NCBI RefSeq assembly: GCF_011064285.1
Contig: NZ_CP049331.1
Location: forward strand, 2,976,001-3,040,000
From: Vibrio ziniensis
GTDB taxonomy: Bacteria > Pseudomonadota > Gammaproteobacteria > Enterobacterales > Vibrionaceae
Direction of reading: 5' to 3'
DNA: 64,000 nucleotides
In this document: positions 19,001-26,613 of the stretch, piece after piece
Layout of the letters: every line of letters starts with the position of its first letter
Position numbering within the stretch: position 1 is the first letter of the stretch
Made by a program: the position numbers and the translations under genes
Notes under the pieces: model-generated
Seen by the model: only the letters and a program-made list of their open reading frames with translations
Told to the model about the DNA's origin: nothing
Database searches by the model: none

Positions 19001-19795
19001 ATGTCTCCGTTAGAAAAAGTATCTCAGTTAGAACAAGCGGTTGCAGAGCCTAGCTCTGCAGAAGCTAGTGTGGAAAAAAAATCGTTAAAAGATCACTGGG
19101 GACGCGCTATCGCGCTCGTCTCCCTTGTGGCTATTGCACTCGGTAGCTTTAATGACAGTACCGATGCGTTAGAGAAAATTTATGATTTCTCGCTCTCTCA
19201 GTTTACGGATATACCATCACAAGAGAAGCTAGCTAAAGTGTATGTTCGCGCCTCTGCGGATGTGTTAGATGAAGCGCTGGGCGCACCAGTTTACATCAAA
19301 CGCTCTGCTGACGGTGATCTAATCAAGTATTACCAAGACGGACGTTTTGTTCTCTCGGCTGTAATTAAAGACGACGCTATCGCCGCTTATCTGGTGTTCC
19401 CAAATGAAGGTTTCACACCAAATACCAAGCTTTCAGCCGGTGGTGAGGACCTACTATCAACACCATTCAGTGACCAAGAGGGGGTAAGTGACTTGCGTGC
19501 TTCTCTATCTCGCATTCTTACTTACTACATCGAAGAAAATACCGGTGGCGAGTTTAACAACCTGTACACGTCAGTGAGTGGCTACTCTGAGTTCCAACAA
19601 GAACTGACCGGTGAACAACATCAGCTACTCGAAAGCTTAGTGGATGCCTTTACACTGGGTGATGATGTGACCGACTCAGCTCAAGCTCTGCGCCAAGCAA
19701 TGAAACCAAATTTCTACGGTTACAGTTCGCTAGGCTTATCAGCGTTAGAAGATGCGATTTTAACCAAGTCGGAATATCAGTTGATTCAGCAGTAA
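19001..19795 (+). CDS. membrane-anchored protein, unknown function
   Basis: A 264-residue protein with a cytoplasmic N-terminal region, one transmembrane segment near residues 35-50 (AIALVSLVAIALGSF) and a C-terminal domain on the far side. A central segment (KVYVRASADVLDEALGAPVYIKRSADGDLIKYYQDGRFVLSAVIKD) looks like a beta domain resembling small ligand-sensing modules, but I do not recognise it with certainty. It is the last gene of the envelope operon; a cluster of palindromic repeats follows. Confidence 0.65.
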   Translation: MSPLEKVSQLEQAVAEPSSAEASVEKKSLKDHWGRAIALVSLVAIALGSFNDSTDALEKIYDFSLSQFTDIPSQEKLAKVYVRASADVLDEALGAPVYIKRSADGDLIKYYQDGRFVLSAVIKDDAIAAYLVFPNEGFTPNTKLSAGGEDLLSTPFSDQEGVSDLRASLSRILTYYIEENTGGEFNNLYTSVSGYSEFQQELTGEQHQLLESLVDAFTLGDDVTDSAQALRQAMKPNFYGYSSLGLSALEDAILTKSEYQLIQQ

Positions 19796-19800
19796 TTCTC

Positions 19801-20100
19801 GCTTTTGCTCTTGGTTCTCCCCCTTACCAAAGAGAGAAATCAACATCACCCGCTTTTGCTCTTAGTTCTCCCCCTTTCGAAGGGGGAGTTAGAGGGGGTT
19901 TTATCTTCCGCTTAATCCAAAGCGCATAACACTGCTTCGGTGAAAGCCACCCCACCTAGCCTCCCCTCCATAAGGGGAGGAACAAACATCACCCGCTTTT
20001 GCTCTCAGTTCTCCCCATTTCGAAAGGGGATGAATCAACACCGCTTGTTTTGCTCTTGGTTCTCCCCCTTTCGAAGGGGGAGCTAGAGGGGGTTTTCTTC
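19801..20100. repeat. cluster of A and B palindromic units
   Basis: From left to right: truncated B (19801-19850), full B (19863-19902), 45-base spacer, A in minus orientation (19947-19983), truncated B (19994-20030), full B (20052-20094). The pair at 19863-19983 is a complete B-spacer-A composite whose A tail continues GGTGGCTTTCACC on the minus strand, the same extension seen at the start of the DUF559 gene. Each unit is preceded by a CCGCTTTTGCTCTTGGTT leader. Confidence 0.85.
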
Positions 20101-20202
20101 CTCTTAACTAAATGCAGAAAGCAGCTGATAGGTTTATTTGGCGAATGACAAAGTGAATATGAAATCTAAAGTTATCTATGCAAAACTTCCAAAGTAAAAA
20201 AG

Positions 20203-20394
20203 CTAAGCCTCTGTTTTACCAGTATAGATAACCTCATACGTTTCTTTATGTTGGAATATTTCGACATCGCAATTCACACACTGCAATTTGTAATAATTAG
20301 CCTTGATGACTTTTTCCAAAAACGTACGCTGGATCCGTTCAAAAACAGAAGTTTGGTTACAACACGGGCAATGTTCATGGAACTGCATAGCCAT
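20203..20394 (-). CDS. small CPxC zinc-ribbon protein (copy 1)
   Basis: A 63-residue protein with two cysteine pairs, CPCC near residue 9 and CVNC near residue 39, typical of a four-ligand zinc ribbon. About 70% of its residues match the two copies near 24.1 and 26.2 kb, so it is an older duplicate. Flanking sequence is also related but diverged. Function unknown; size and motif suggest a nucleic-acid or protein-interaction zinc ribbon. Confidence 0.7.
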   Translation of the reverse strand: MAMQFHEHCPCCNQTSVFERIQRTFLEKVIKANYYKLQCVNCDVEIFQHKETYEVIYTGKTEA

Positions 20395-20570
20395 TTTTCT
20401 TATATCCCTATCTAGTTAAGTCGTTAATTTAGTGTGTAAACACTCAATAGAGTAAAAACTCTGGGGATAATAATTAAATAACCAGACATTACCGTGATAT
20501 TGGTTCCAAATTAATATCTAGATACAATTCAACCAGATGAATAACAAGTATCGCTTAGAACAAACACCGT

Positions 20571-20623
20571 CCGCTTTGCTCTCAGTTCTCCCCCTTTCGA
20601 AGGGGGAGTTAGAGGGGGTTTTC
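20571..20623. repeat. B unit overlapping the 3' end of the DUF559 gene
   Basis: Full B unit with leader CCGCTTTGCTCTCAG, core CTCCCCCTTTCGAAGGGGGA and tail GTTAGAGGGGGTTTTC. The complement of the tail supplies the last codons and TAA stop of the DUF559 reading frame. Confidence 0.9.
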
Positions 20624-20989
20624 TTTGCCAATAGTAGCGACAATAACTTCAACAACACTCTCCAACTCAGTCATCACTTGTTGATTGGTAAACCTTAAAA
20701 CTCTAAGACCAAGGGAAATCAAATACTGATCGCGGGCGAGATCATTAACCATAGCATCACTGCTGTAATGGCTGTCACCATCAATCTCAATAACAACCTT
20801 TTTATGGGGACAATAAAAATCAACGATATAGCCATCTATTCCATGCTGACGACGAAACTTTACGCCTAATTGATTACTTCTAATTCGTGCCCATAAGCGC
20901 AATTCTGGTTCGGGCATATGATTACGTAAAATTTGCCTTAACTTCTTATGTCTCGAAGTATTAAATATTTTGTTTATATTCTCGCTCAA
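20609..20989 (-). CDS. DUF559 Vsr-like endonuclease-fold protein embedded in palindromic repeats
   Basis: A 126-residue protein of the DUF559 family, related to very-short-patch-repair endonucleases (PD-(D/E)xK fold). Candidate catalytic and metal residues are E29 (PEPEL), D57 (IVDF), E68 and D70 (VIEID) and H74, followed by a helix ending in LRVLRFTN. A TTG start at 20989 is preferred, because GGGAGG lies 8 bases upstream and no ATG exists before residue 25; an upstream GTG at 21022 would lie inside the A-unit tail. The C-terminus ENPL and the stop codon come from the flanking B unit. An A unit lies immediately upstream. Nuclease activity is inferred from the fold. Confidence 0.85.
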   Translation of the reverse strand: MSENINKIFNTSRHKKLRQILRNHMPEPELRLWARIRSNQLGVKFRRQHGIDGYIVDFYCPHKKVVIEIDGDSHYSSDAMVNDLARDQYLISLGLRVLRFTNQQVMTELESVVEVIVATIGKENPL

Positions 20990-21007
20990 AGTTTCGACCT
21001 CCCACTG

Positions 21008-21211
21008 TGAAAGCCACCCCACCTAGCCTCCCCTCCATAAGGGGAGGAACAAACATCACCCTCTTTGCTCTTGGTTCTCCCCCTTATCAAGGGGAGGAAC
21101 AAACATCGCCCCCTTTGCTCTTGGTTCTCCCCCTTACCAAGGGGAGGAACAAACACCACCCGCTTTGCTCTCAGTTCTCCCCCTTACCAAGGGGGAGTTA
21201 GAGGGGGTTCT
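21008..21211. repeat. array of A, hybrid and B units next to DUF559
   Basis: A in minus orientation (21012-21048), then two 50-bp tandem units (AACAAACATCACC starts at 21048, 21098 and 21148) that join a B-type head to an A-type end, then a B unit (21161-21211) that touches the rjg stop codon. The hybrids look like products of unequal exchange between A and B. Confidence 0.85.
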
Positions 21212-22516
21212 TTACTCCACGACCTCATAACCTCGATTTCTGAGTGTTTCTGCGAAAGCGGCTTTGGATTCTTGCTCTCCGTGGATTAAATGAACCTGCT
21301 TTGGTTTCACTTTTATGCCCTCAACAAACTTGAGCAAATCGTCGCTATCGGCGTGGGCAGAATAACCAGACATAGTATGAATGTGAGCGTTTACTGACAC
21401 CTCATCCTCATCTATCCATACGGTTTTATTACCTTGTTGGATTGACTTGCCTAACGTTCCCTGCGCTTGGAAGCCAGCAAAAATCACATCGGTACGTTCA
21501 TCGGGTAATAGCGCTTTGAGATAATCCATAATGCGCCCGCCTTCGCACATGCCAGAAGCGGCGACAACGATGGCAGGCTCACCGGTTGAAGCTAAACGGT
21601 TCACCAACTCTAAATGCGACTGATGATCGCCAACCGTAATGCACTGCTCGAACGCCAAAGGATGACGATGCATTTTCAGGCGCTGCTTCGCCTCTTCTCC
21701 CCATAGGCTTCTAAAATGCTGATATGACTGCGTCACCTTCTGCGCCATAGGAGAATCAAGAATAATAGGCAGCTTTACATCAAGTTGATGCTGGTAAATC
21801 AACTGCTCGATATCAAACAGCAGTTCTTGCGTTCTACCGACACTAAACGCAGGTATCAGAATGGTTCCGCCATCTAACAAAGAACGGTCGATGATCTCTT
21901 TTAATGCTTGTGCGCGTTGCTCTACACCATCATGCAAAGAACCGCCATAGGTCGTTTCAATGACGAGATAGTCAGCTTTTTGTGGAGAAACAGGATCAGG
22001 CAACAACGGCGTATTACTCGGGCCTAAATCACCAGAAAACACCACCAATTCTTGATTAGGAAGCTCAACTTCAAGATAAGCTGAGCCTAAAATATGCCCC
22101 GCAGGATTAAAACGACAGCGGAACGTATCCACGTCTATCCAACGATAATAATCGACAGGGTGAAGTAAGCGAGTGATAGCTTCAATAATTGGCTTACGCG
22201 CTTCATACGTCATCGCTTGTTGAATTTTAAGCCCATCATCCAGCATCAGGGGAACCAGTTCCGCAGTTGCCTTAGTACAGTAAATGGGGCCTGAAAATTC
22301 TTGAGCAATTAACCAAGGCAAACGGCCAATATGGTCGATATGCGCATGAGTAAGCACAACCGCTTTTACATTATCGAGAGAAAACGACTCCGAGAGTAGC
22401 TGAGCATCTGGCCCTTGGAACATTCCGCAATCAATCAGAATAGAACGGTCACCAAAAGTCAGCTCATGACACGAGCCAGTAACGGTATTTTTGCCACCAT
22501 GATGGATAAGTTGCAT
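21212..22516 (-). CDS. rjg: beta-CASP metallo-beta-lactamase-fold RNA-processing hydrolase
   Basis: A 434-residue protein with the MBL motif HAHIDHIGRLP (residues 57-67), a beta-CASP insertion and the C-terminal SGYSAHAD motif near residue 380. The family includes mRNA 3'-end-processing and RNase J-like nucleases, so zinc-dependent RNA cleavage is expected. The same type of gene, called rjg, borders the Vibrio O-antigen region on the side opposite gmhD, matching its place here. It ends against a palindromic repeat array. Cellular substrates are not known from sequence. Confidence 0.85.
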   Translation of the reverse strand: MQLIHHGGKNTVTGSCHELTFGDRSILIDCGMFQGPDAQLLSESFSLDNVKAVVLTHAHIDHIGRLPWLIAQEFSGPIYCTKATAELVPLMLDDGLKIQQAMTYEARKPIIEAITRLLHPVDYYRWIDVDTFRCRFNPAGHILGSAYLEVELPNQELVVFSGDLGPSNTPLLPDPVSPQKADYLVIETTYGGSLHDGVEQRAQALKEIIDRSLLDGGTILIPAFSVGRTQELLFDIEQLIYQHQLDVKLPIILDSPMAQKVTQSYQHFRSLWGEEAKQRLKMHRHPLAFEQCITVGDHQSHLELVNRLASTGEPAIVVAASGMCEGGRIMDYLKALLPDERTDVIFAGFQAQGTLGKSIQQGNKTVWIDEDEVSVNAHIHTMSGYSAHADSDDLLKFVEGIKVKPKQVHLIHGEQESKAAFAETLRNRGYEVVE

Positions 22517-22878
22517 TCACCAACCTCGCTATATTCTAGTTATTCACCGTCTTGATGAAACGCTCTGTTTTATCAAGAAAGGCAGCGCAATCGCCTTCAT
22601 TTAAAATATAGGAACAATAGTGAAGCAATACTGCGGACGAGGTAGGATTTTGTATACAAGTTTGTATTACATGCGAAAGTTTAGAAAAACTTTCCACACT
22701 ATCAATATGTTGCTTTTTTAACTGTGTTTTATGTTAGTAATTCGTGTCAATTTAATGTCAGAGGCAGCGTCAACTTACTAACTTATAACAAAAAATTTCA
22801 TACGTTAAACCTTTATAGAATTGAACTTTTGTTTTAAAATTGCTCAATAATTAAATAATGCTTTTTGAGACCTAAGTT
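22517..22878. other. 362-bp intergenic region between rjg and wecA
   Basis: Divergent promoter region, AT-rich near wecA (TTGAACTTTTGTTTTAAAAT). No repeat, ORF or terminator was identified. It is long enough to hold regulatory sites, but none could be named. Confidence 0.4.
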
Positions 22879-23937
22879 GTGCTAACTTCGCTAATTGATC
22901 TGGCTTTTTTGTTCTTTTTCTCATTTACCACTTTGTTTTTCCTTCGTAAGTTTGCCAAAACAATCGGCCTTGTGGATAAACCAAATGCGCGTAAATTACA
23001 CGAAGGTGTTATACCGTTAGTTGGCGGTATTTCTATCTGTTGTTCGCTACTCTATTTCTTGTTCAACAACCCTAACATCATTCCCCACACCCCTCTTTAT
23101 GCTGGCTGTATTTTGCTGCTGGTGATAGTAGGCGCGTTAGATGACAGGTTCGATATCAGTTTTCAAGTGCGCTTTTTTGTACAAGCGGGGCTTTCTGTTG
23201 CCATGATGACCATTGGCAATATTGAACTGCATAACATCGGTAATATTTTTGGATCAGGGAACGTTACGCTAGGCTGGTTTGGCTATGTGGTCACCATCTT
23301 ATCTGTTGTTGGGGCAATTAACGCTTATAACATGGTAGATGGTATTGATGGCTTACTGGGCGGGATGTCGATTGTGACCTTTGGCGGGTTAGGCATTCTG
23401 GTGGCTTTAGATGGGCAAATGAATATTGCGTACCTATGTTTGGTGTTGGTGGTGATTACCCTACCTTACATTTTGCTCAACCTTGGCGCTCTTGGCCGCA
23501 AACGCAAAGTGTTTATGGGTGATGCAGGAAGCATGCTGATTGGTTTTACGGTAATTTGGTTGCTACTACTTTCCAGCCAAAACGGTACCGAGCCACCTAT
23601 TCGCCCTGTTACTGCTTTATGGTTAATTGCGGTACCACTGATGGATATGGCAGCGATTATGATTCGCCGCGTGCGCCGTGGTGATTCGCCATTCAAACCA
23701 GACAGAGAGCATTTACACCACATCTGCCAACGTTTAGGGCTAAGTACCACTCACACGCTGATTACCATTTGTTTAATTGCATCAGCCTTAGCGGGGTTTG
23801 GTATTTGGGGTGAAATCAATGAAATCAGTGAAACCATCATGTTCTACTGCTTTATGATTTGCTTTATGGCTTATGCCTTGATGCTGAACTACATCTGGCG
23901 AGTAACAACGTGGGTGAGAGCTCTGAACACCAACTAA
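22879..23937 (+). CDS. wecA: undecaprenyl-phosphate GlcNAc-1-phosphate transferase
   Basis: Integral membrane enzyme that starts O-antigen or enterobacterial-common-antigen-type glycan synthesis by moving GlcNAc-1-phosphate to undecaprenyl phosphate. 352 residues, about 11 hydrophobic segments, with the DDRFDIS, NMVDGIDGL and MGDAGS motifs and the HLHHICQR loop of the family. A GTG start is used. Its last 66 codons are repeated at 25879-26079, so the gene 3' end is part of a segmental duplication. It lies on the strand opposite the O-antigen operon and presumably initiates the same polymer. Confidence 0.93.
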   Translation: MLTSLIDLAFLFFFSFTTLFFLRKFAKTIGLVDKPNARKLHEGVIPLVGGISICCSLLYFLFNNPNIIPHTPLYAGCILLLVIVGALDDRFDISFQVRFFVQAGLSVAMMTIGNIELHNIGNIFGSGNVTLGWFGYVVTILSVVGAINAYNMVDGIDGLLGGMSIVTFGGLGILVALDGQMNIAYLCLVLVVITLPYILLNLGALGRKRKVFMGDAGSMLIGFTVIWLLLLSSQNGTEPPIRPVTALWLIAVPLMDMAAIMIRRVRRGDSPFKPDREHLHHICQRLGLSTTHTLITICLIASALAGFGIWGEINEISETIMFYCFMICFMAYALMLNYIWRVTTWVRALNTN

Positions 23938-24417
23938 TCAATGGCTAACTAATCAATGAATGGAGGTTATCTATCCAGAGCTTCAAGGAGAGAAGAAGGC
24001 TACAACCCATTAGTCCTTACTGGTATAGATAACCTCAAACGTCTTTTTATGCTGATACAATTCCGTTTCACAATTCGCACATTGCAACTTGTAATAATTA
24101 GCTTTGGTTACCCTCTCCAAAAACGTACGTTGCACCCTATCAAAAACTGAGACCTTCTTACAACATGGGCAATGTATCTGGAACTGCATAGCCATTAATC
24201 TGAACCCTTACTTCGATAACTTATTAATTTAACGCCAATACTCACAGAGTAAAAGCTAGGTGATAATAGTTATCATATCAAGTATTTATGTGATATCCAT
24301 CCCAAGCAGTGGTTTAAATAGAAAATCAATTGCATATTAGAGAAAGCTAACATTTGAGTTAATCGTACAATGACCACCTTACTACTGGATTAAAAAGAAA
24401 AAGCCCCAACTATTGAG
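23737..24417. repeat. direct duplication, left copy
   Basis: 681 bp nearly identical to 25879-26542. It includes the wecA 3' end, the zinc-ribbon gene and the left half of a terminator (ending in CCCCAACTATTGAG). The main difference is a 17-base expansion in this copy around the repeated CTAACTAATCAATG stretch after the wecA stop. It ends abruptly mid-hairpin at 24417. Confidence 0.9.
24010..24195 (-). CDS. small CPxC zinc-ribbon protein (copy 2)
   Basis: A 61-residue protein with CPCC and CANC pairs, nearly identical to the copy at 26136 (one residue differs, E45 versus D45). It is carried within the 23737-24417 duplication and lies just beyond wecA on the other strand. The promoter must lie to the right, up to the duplication end. 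Function unknown. Confidence 0.7.
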   Translation of the reverse strand: MAMQFQIHCPCCKKVSVFDRVQRTFLERVTKANYYKLQCANCETELYQHKKTFEVIYTSKD

Positions 24418-24520
24418 GTAACAGTTCACTAGCGAGGCCTTGACAAGAAACTGGTGTGGTGTTGTTAACTTGATCCCACATTCGACTTGAGTGATCCTTT
24501 TCACGTGGCAATCTGAAGGT

Positions 24521-24631
24521 ATGAATAAGAAAACATTACCTCCACCACCAGATTCCGACTCGCCTGAAGAGTCAAAAGATATCATCCATTTTCTATGGAA
24601 TAAATTGGCAGAACTTGAAGATCGGCTTTAG
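24521..24631 (+). CDS. 36-residue ORF, possible transposase N-terminal remnant
   Basis: Short open frame MNKKTLPPPPDSDSPEES followed by a helical stretch ending LWNKLAELEDRL and TAG. The pattern of a Pro/Asp-rich head followed by a coiled-coil-like helix resembles the start of single-ORF IS66-type transposases (ISBst12 group), and the insertion begins with GTAA, which is the usual IS66 end. No ribosome binding site is well placed. Weak identification; it may simply be chance. Confidence 0.35.
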   Translation: MNKKTLPPPPDSDSPEESKDIIHFLWNKLAELEDRL

Positions 24632-24671
24632 GACGACAATGACATTTGTGGCTAGTTGTGTTAAAAAATCT

Positions 24672-24700
24672 ACCACAACTTAGTTTTGTGGTATTTTTAT
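24672..24700 (+). terminator. terminator-like hairpin in the ATPase leader
   Basis: ACCACAA / TTGTGGT stem with loop CTTAGTT, followed by ATTTTTATT. It lies 27 bp before the ATPase start codon, so transcripts arriving from the left would be mostly stopped; it might be an attenuator or the end of the preceding transcript. Confidence 0.6.
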
Positions 24701-24727
24701 TACACAAGCTACCAAAAGGGCATAACA

Positions 24728-25822
24728 ATGGATATCTGGCATTATCCTCGTACACAACTTGCTACGTTCATCCTTAACGGGATGGACAAAGGTCTTCTTC
24801 AACGTGTTTCAATCTTCGCTCCACGTAAGCGAGGAAAAACTCAATTTATCCAGAAAGACATAATCCCTATGGCTCGTGAACTTGGTGTCTTGCCTATCTA
24901 TGTCGATTTTTGGATGCAGAAAGACAATCCAGAAGGCATTTTCATTAAATCCGTCATTGATGCTTGTGAAAGGAATGAGGGATTTCTAAATAAGCTTGGC
25001 AAAGCTCTCAACTTCAAAAAGTTAGGTTTTAGTGCAGTTGGCGGCAAAGTTGAAGTTGAGCGTTCTCAAGCCGAGTTAAGAGCGGACTTATTCGCTGTAT
25101 TTCAACGATTAAACCAGTTGGGCATGCCTGTTTTGCTTTTACTTGACGAAGTTCAACATTTGGCTACTCGCAAAGAATTTGACTCATTTACAGCTGCTCT
25201 ACGCAGTTTTGTGGTAAACAGAGAGGATAACAACGTTAAATGCATCTTCACAGGTTCGAGTAGAGAGGGATTAAGTCGCTTATTCAAAGACAACAAAGCT
25301 CCATTCTACAACTCAAGCCAAACCCAGATCTTTGAAGAACTGGATATGGATTTCGTTGAATTCGAATTGGTCGCATTCAAAAACGTCACTGGTGGTGTGG
25401 AACTCGACAAACACAAAGCACTAGAAATCTTAATCAAACAAAACCGCGCTCCTGCTCGATTTGTTGAAATGCTGAAGAACATGGCCCTTAATATGGTTCA
25501 TGACTTAGATATTGGTGTTCATCGCTATGATGTTGATCGTATCGAGTCAGAGAATCACTTTTCAAAAACATACGATCAACTGAAACCTATCGAAGTGGCA
25601 ATCCTAAAGCTTGTTGCGGCCAATGAGTCAAAAGGTCTTTATACAAAAGCAGGATTAGACAAAGTAAAGGCTTTCACTGCCGCCCCAGAAACAGATGTGA
25701 CAAAATGGTCGGTGAAAAATGCAGTCACACGATTGAAGTCGCTTGAACTCATTTACAGCCCAGAACGTGGCAAGTTGGAAATTGAGAATCACGATTTTCG
25801 TGATTATATTCTTGAAAAGTAG
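24728..25822 (+). CDS. P-loop AAA-type ATPase with C-terminal winged-helix-like region
   Basis: A 364-residue cytoplasmic protein opening MDIWHYPRTQL. The Walker A loop APRKRGKT is at residues 31-38 and the Walker B strand VLLLLDEVQ at 135-143. A sensor-like strand KCIFTGSSREG lies near 185, and the C-terminal 80 residues look like a winged helix (IEVAILKLVAANESKGLYTKAG). The architecture is that of STAND/ORC-related ATPases. GGG lies 7 bases before the ATG at 24728. It is bracketed by the 0.67-kb direct duplication and has no partner gene on its strand. A role in defence, DNA metabolism or mobility is possible but not shown. Confidence 0.8.
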   Translation: MDIWHYPRTQLATFILNGMDKGLLQRVSIFAPRKRGKTQFIQKDIIPMARELGVLPIYVDFWMQKDNPEGIFIKSVIDACERNEGFLNKLGKALNFKKLGFSAVGGKVEVERSQAELRADLFAVFQRLNQLGMPVLLLLDEVQHLATRKEFDSFTAALRSFVVNREDNNVKCIFTGSSREGLSRLFKDNKAPFYNSSQTQIFEELDMDFVEFELVAFKNVTGGVELDKHKALEILIKQNRAPARFVEMLKNMALNMVHDLDIGVHRYDVDRIESENHFSKTYDQLKPIEVAILKLVAANESKGLYTKAGLDKVKAFTAAPETDVTKWSVKNAVTRLKSLELIYSPERGKLEIENHDFRDYILEK

Positions 25823-25857
25823 CTGATGATGACTAGTGCCTTTAGGCATGTAAAGAC

Positions 25858-26079
25858 ATGAAACATCAACCGCGATTGGGGCTAAGTACCACTCACACGC
25901 TGATTACCATTTGTTTAATTGCATCAGCCTTAGCGGGGTTTGGTATTTGGGGTAAAATCAATGAAATCAGTGAAACCATCATGTTCTACTGCTTTATGAT
26001 TTGCTTTATGGCTTATGCCTTGATGCTGAACTACATCTGGCGAGTAACAACGTGGGTGAGAGCTCTGAACACTAACTAA
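25858..26079 (+). pseudogene. duplicated 3' fragment of wecA
   Basis: Encodes the last 66 residues of WecA (from RLGLSTTHTL to the stop), with one substitution (Glu to Lys). An ATG 21 bases before the shared part makes a 73-residue open frame with unrelated start MKHQP. Near the junction the codons for R-L-G-L differ synonymously from wecA while encoding the same residues, which hints at an origin in a diverged wecA allele. It lacks the catalytic loops and cannot be a functional transferase. Confidence 0.8.
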
Positions 26080-26542
26080 CAATGAATGAAGGTTATCTAT
26101 CCAGAGTCTCGAAGAGAGAAGAAGGCTATAACCCGTTAGTCCTTACTGGTATAGATAACCTCAAACGTCTTTTTATGCTGATACAATTCCGTGTCACAAT
26201 TCGCACATTGCAACTTGTAATAATTAGCTTTGGTTACCCTCTCCAAAAACGTACGTTGCACCCTATCAAAAACTGAGACCTTCTTACAACATGGGCAATG
26301 TATCTGGAACTGCATAGCCATTAATCTGAACCCTTACTTCGATAACTTATTAATTTAACGCCAATACTCATAGAGCAAAAGCTAGGTGATAATAGTTATC
26401 ATATCAAATATTTATGGGACATGCATTCCAAAACAATGGTTCATTTTAAATTAGTTGCATATTAGAAAAAGCTAACATTTGAGTTAATCGTACAATGACC
26501 ACCTTACTATTGGATTAAAAAGAAAAAGCCCCAACTATTGAG
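25879..26542. repeat. direct duplication, right copy
   Basis: 664-bp counterpart of 23737-24417. This copy retains an intact terminator at its right end, so it is probably the ancestral junction with the ugd gene. The offset between copies is 2142 bp at the left end and 2125 bp at the right end. Confidence 0.9.
26136..26321 (-). CDS. small CPxC zinc-ribbon protein (copy 3)
   Basis: 61-residue zinc-ribbon protein, one residue different from the copy at 24010. It lies in the right duplicate and still has its native downstream neighbourhood. Two CxxC-type pairs (CPCC, CANC) would bind one zinc. Three paralogues within 6 kb suggest the family travels with this locus. Function unknown. Confidence 0.7.
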   Translation of the reverse strand: MAMQFQIHCPCCKKVSVFDRVQRTFLERVTKANYYKLQCANCDTELYQHKKTFEVIYTSKD

Positions 26543-26555
26543 CCATAGTTGGGGC
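26517..26555 (-). terminator. rho-independent terminator at the end of the O-antigen operon
   Basis: Stem GCCCCAACTAT / ATAGTTGGGGC, read on the minus strand and followed by TTTTTCTTTTT. It lies 60 bp after the ugd stop. The left duplicate carries only half of this hairpin. Confidence 0.9.
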
Positions 26556-26613
26556 CTTTGCTTAACTAGTTTTTGCTTAATTAAAAAAGGAAAATTCTTA
26601 ATCAGCCAATTTC

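Noticed and set aside
21048..21160. CRISPR-like regular spacing of short repeats
   Set aside because: The 50-bp period is a tandem of whole palindromic units without unique spacers, and there are no cas genes.
21007..21289. ORFs translating as MKATPPSLPSIRGG and similar, in the repeat array
   Set aside because: They consist of translated A/B palindromes (Pro/Arg/Gly-rich strings recur at each repeat in every orientation) and have no ribosome binding site.
24382..24585. Minus-strand ORF in the ATPase insert
   Set aside because: It crosses the duplication boundary and the antisense of the 36-residue ORF; no ribosome binding site.
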